DNA from: JBGAPI01 sp044221335 | Lineage (GTDB): Bacteria > Pseudomonadota > Gammaproteobacteria > Xanthomonadales > Ahniellaceae | DNA: 54,118 nucleotides | Assembly: GCA_044221335.1 (NCBI GenBank) | Contig: JBGAPI010000037.1 | Span: forward strand, 1 to 54,118 | Reading direction: 5' to 3' | In this document: piece after piece, positions 51,514 to 54,118 of the stretch | Layout of the letters: each line of letters opens with the position of its first letter | Position numbering within the stretch: position 1 is the stretch's first letter | The notes under the pieces: model-generated | Told to the model about the DNA's origin: nothing | What the model saw: the letters and a program-made list of their open reading frames with translations, nothing else | The model's database searches: none | Translations under genes and position numbers: made by a program

Positions 51514-53020
51514 ATGGCCATGATTGGCAAGATTCGGCGGATGCACTTCCGCCAGGGCAAGTCGGTGCGAGAGATCGCACGTTCCACCAGCCTGTCGCGC
51601 AACACGATCCGACGTTGGTTGAAGGCGCCGGTCGACGGCGAGCCGAAGTACCGGCGGACCGTGGCGCCGACCAAGCTGACGCCGTTCCATGACCGCCTGC
51701 GACAGGCGCTGAAGGTCGATGCGCACCGACCGAAGCGCGAGCGACGCACGGCGCTGGCGTTGTTCGAGGCGATCAAATCCGACGGCTACGACGGCGGCTA
51801 CTCGCGGGTCACCGACTTCGTGCGGGCGTGGCGGCTGGGCGAAGGCCAAGCCGACGCGAGTCGCGGCTTCGTGCCGCTGAGCTTTGAGCTCGGCGAGGCC
51901 TTCCAGTTCGACTGGAGCGAGGAGGGTCTGGTGATCGGCGGGATCTATCGAAAGATCCAGCTCGCGCACATGAAGCTGTGCGCCAGCCGCGCGTTCTGGC
52001 TCGTCGCGTACCCGAGCCAGGGGCACGAGATGCTGTTTGATGCCCACACTCGCGGCTTCGCGGCATTGGGGGTGGCCCGGCGCGGCATCTACGACAACAT
52101 GAAGACCGCGGTGGACAAGGTCAACAAGGGCAAGGGTCGCAAGGTCAACGCCCGCTTCGCGGTGATGTGCGCGCACTACCTGTTCGACCCGGACTTCTGC
52201 AACGTAGCCTCGGGCTGGGAGAAGGGCCGGGTCGAGAAGAACGTGCAGGACAGCCGCCGGCGGGTGTGGCAGGCGGCCACCGGGCAGCACTTCGGCTCGC
52301 CGAACTCAACGTCTGGCTGGCGGCACGCTGCCGGGCCTTGTGGGAGGAACTGCGCCATCCCGAACGCGACGAGTTCAGCATCGCCCAGATGCTGGAGATC
52401 GAGCGCGAGCACCTGATGCCGATGCCCGCGCCGTTCGATGGCTACGTCGAGCACCCGGCGCGAGTGAGCAGCACCTGCCTGGTCACGGTGGCGCGCAATC
52501 GCTACTCGGTACCCTGCGAGCTGGTCGGGCAGACGGTCAGCACGCACCTGTATCCCGAGACCGTGGTGGTGGTCGCCAACGACGCGGTGGTGGCGCGCCA
52601 CGCGCGTTGAGCGACAAGGGCCACGTCCGCTACGACTGGCAGCACTACCTGTCGCTGCTCGAACGCAAGCCCGGCGCGCTGCGCAACGGCGCACCGTTCG
52701 CCGACCTGCCCGAACCGTTGCAGAAGCTCCGGCGCGGCCTGCTGCGCCACGAGGGCGGCGACCGGGTGATGGCCCAGGTGCTGGCGATGGTGCCCGCTGC
52801 CGGCCTGGAGGCGGTGCTGGTCGCGGTGGACCTGGCGCTGGAGTCTGGCCCGCCGTCCGGCCGGGTCAGCGTCGAGCACGTGCTCAACGTGCTGGCGCGG
52901 CTGCAGGCCGCGTCCTTGCCGGAGCAGGCGGCCACGCACCTGACGGTATCCACGCCGCCATTGGCCGACACCGCGCGCTACGACCGCCTGCGCACGACCC
53001 GGGAGACCGGCCATGCGTGA
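51514..53020 (+). pseudogene. istA: IS21 transposase IstA, two frameshifts
   Basis: DDE-type transposase of about 500 residues when frames are joined. The N-terminal helix-turn-helix reads GKSVREIARSTSLSRNTIRRWL, and the catalytic core includes FQFDWSE, RGIYDNMKTAVDK and GWEKGRVEKNVQD. Frame 1 is lost near 52300 (after QHFGS), continues as LAELNVWLAARCRALW... to a TGA at 52608-52610, and resumes as LSDKGHVRYDWQHYL to the true end. Start ATG 51514 has GGAG 8 bases upstream. Its stop overlaps istB by 8 bases. Confidence 0.88.
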
Positions 53021-53819
53021 TCTCGCCCAGGAGTTGAAGCAACTTCGCCTGACCGGCATGGCCGGCGCGTGGATCGATCTTGCCGACCAGGGCTCGCCGA
53101 TGATCGACAGCTCGCGCTGGTTGATCGAGCACCTGCTCGATGCCGAGGGTAGCGACCGGGCGATGCGCTCGGTCCGCACCCAGATGACCGCGGCGCGCTT
53201 CCCGTTCCACCGCGACCTCGCCGGCTTCGACTTCGCGATCTCGCCGGTCGATCGCGCCCTGGTCCAGCAGTTGTCCGACCTCGGCTTCACCGACCAGGCC
53301 CACAACGTGGTGCTGATCGGCGGGCCGGGCACCGGCAAGACTCATCTCGCCACCGCGTTCGGCGTCGCCGGCGTCACCCGCCACGGACGCCGCGTTCGCT
53401 TCCACTCGACCGTCGATCTCGCCAATGCGCTTGAGCAGGAGAAGGCGCAGGGCCGCGCCGGCCGCATCGCCGCCCAACTGTTGCGCATGGACCTCGTCAT
53501 CCTCGACGAGCTCGGCTATCTGCCGTTCTCGCAGTCCGGCGGTGCACTGCTGTTCCACCTGTTGTCACGCCTGTACGAGCACACCAGCGTGATGGTCACC
53601 ACCAACCTCGACTTCCGCGAGTGGTCCGCGGTGTTCGGCGACGCCAAGATGACCACGGCGCTGCTCGATCGCTTCACCCACCACTGCCACATCCTGGAAA
53701 CCGGCAACGAGTCCTTCCGCTTCCAGCGCTCCAACGCGCAGACCCAGTCACGGATCAAGGAACGTCAGACCTTGCGCCGGGGGGACGGGCCCAAGACCAA
53801 GGAGGAAGAGAGCTTCTGA
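53013..53819 (+). CDS. istB: IS21 helper ATPase IstB
   Basis: A 268-residue AAA+ ATPase (DnaC-like) assisting IstA. Walker A is GGPGTGKTHLA, Walker B is DLVILDELGYLPF, followed by sensor region MVTTNLDFREW and the C-terminal FGDAKMTTALLDRFTHHCHILE. Intact and full length. Start ATG 53013 overlaps the istA end by 8 bases, typical of IS21. Confidence 0.95.
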   Translation: MRDLAQELKQLRLTGMAGAWIDLADQGSPMIDSSRWLIEHLLDAEGSDRAMRSVRTQMTAARFPFHRDLAGFDFAISPVDRALVQQLSDLGFTDQAHNVVLIGGPGTGKTHLATAFGVAGVTRHGRRVRFHSTVDLANALEQEKAQGRAGRIAAQLLRMDLVILDELGYLPFSQSGGALLFHLLSRLYEHTSVMVTTNLDFREWSAVFGDAKMTTALLDRFTHHCHILETGNESFRFQRSNAQTQSRIKERQTLRRGDGPKTKEEESF

Positions 53820-54004
53820 GCAAAGCTCGCCAGGTCGCCGCGACCAACATCGCGGCGACCTCGAGCCCACGACGAAGCAAAGCCGATCAGCAAAAAGACC
53901 TACACTCGCACCACGTCGAAGCGATCAAGTTCGACGCTCAGGCCCGGGTCACTTTTAGATCGGCAAAGCGGGTCAATATTCACTCGGCGCGGACAATCAA
54001 GGGA

Positions 54005-54118
54005 ATGACGGAATGCCCGGTCAGCCTGATGGAGTCGCCGAAGCTGTTCGAGCAGCAGCAGCGATCGCTTCGCGCGGTGCAGGACGGCGACCAGGTGCTC
54101 AACATCGCCGTGCTTCAG
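54005..54118 (+). CDS. Possible partial ORF right of the IS
   Basis: An open frame from ATG 54005 to the window edge reads MTECPVSLMESPKLFEQQQR and on to LNIAVLQ (38 codons). It starts a few bases after the target duplication. The opposite strand is also open here and could instead be the upstream part of the gene ending at 51330. Neither reading is recognised. The window ends before this can be decided. Confidence 0.25.
   Translation, partial: MTECPVSLMESPKLFEQQQRSLRAVQDGDQVLNIAVLQ

Larger units (their letters stand above)
51401..53995 (+). mobile_element. IS21-family insertion sequence
   Basis: A 2595-base element with istA and istB in the usual order. It starts TG and ends CA. The ends TGTTGGCGCCGA and (inverted) TGTCCGCGCCGA match at 10 of 12. 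A second pair of subterminal inverted repeats, TGCCGATCAAAAGTGACCCG near 51441 and its inverted copy near 53943-53965, and ATTGACCC near each end, fit the multiple terminal repeats of IS21. Flanks CTCAAGG (51394-51400) and ATCAAGG (53996-54002) look like an imperfect 7-bp target duplication. istA carries frameshifts, so the copy is probably inactive unless those are errors. Confidence 0.9.

Overview
This is a high-GC chromosomal window from a Gram-negative bacterium, most likely a gammaproteobacterium of the Lysobacterales (Xanthomonadales). The pointers are the arginyl-tRNA synthetase gene followed by a SPOR-domain gene, many secreted proteins, DUF4124 proteins, an H-NS-like protein, and several exported proteins that end in a short ...LFxDG(F/L)E tail. 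The placement rests on recalled family context, not on a search. No phage, plasmid or CRISPR locus was found. The only mobile element is one IS21-type insertion at the right edge, plus several small GTAG-bounded palindromic repeats.

Layout. 0-6.3 kb: a partial SDR dehydrogenase overlapping a tricorn-like secreted protease, then a two-gene ABC exporter. 6.4-12.4 kb: 5-hydroxyisourate hydrolase, a lipoprotein, an FHA-GGDEF diguanylate cyclase, a small lipoprotein with a strong terminator, an NTF2-like and an AhpD-like protein divergent from a LysR regulator, and a HAD phosphatase with an altered catalytic motif. 12.4-26 kb: the exported-protein block, with a VPS10/BNR propeller protein, an M23 peptidase, CreD, a 1322-residue P-domain protein and an unusual deacetylase-caspase-TPR fusion. 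26-30 kb: an MFS exporter, argS and a SPOR protein. 30-36.5 kb: a PQQ-type sugar dehydrogenase, then a tightly overlapping minus-strand set pssA, PP2C phosphatase, anti-sigma-type kinase, STAS protein, mlaE, followed after a repeat-filled gap by mlaF. 36.6-43.3 kb: two DUF4124 proteins, proS, an unknown coiled-coil protein, an H-NS-like protein, a ThrE-type exporter, RppH and tRNA-Met. 43.3-48.6 kb: an atypical SDR, a degenerate receiver-like regulator, DUF2256 plus an iron-sulfur (6-4) photolyase, and a sulfotransferase. 48.7-54.1 kb: a beta-helix/Calx-beta/IPTL-CTERM surface protein broken by many frameshifts, and an IS21 element whose istA is also frameshifted.

How the genes fit together. 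Most of the window is housekeeping (argS, proS, pssA, rppH, tRNA) mixed with cell-envelope functions. Three points stand out. (1) Three unrelated exported proteins share the same C-terminal tail, which looks like a sorting or processing signal; a fourth carries an IPTL-CTERM-like anchor instead. (2) A complete partner-switching set (phosphatase, kinase, STAS) is translationally coupled between phospholipid synthesis (pssA) and phospholipid transport (mlaE/mlaF). The E. coli Mla complex itself contains a STAS subunit, so this could be a phospho-switch on lipid transport. (3) One exported protein joins a complete NodB deacetylase to a caspase-like protease, an EF-hand-like loop and TPRs.

The segment from about 50.45 to 52.61 kb has an unusual density of reading-frame breaks in two unrelated genes. 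Sequence or assembly error there must be considered alongside true decay.
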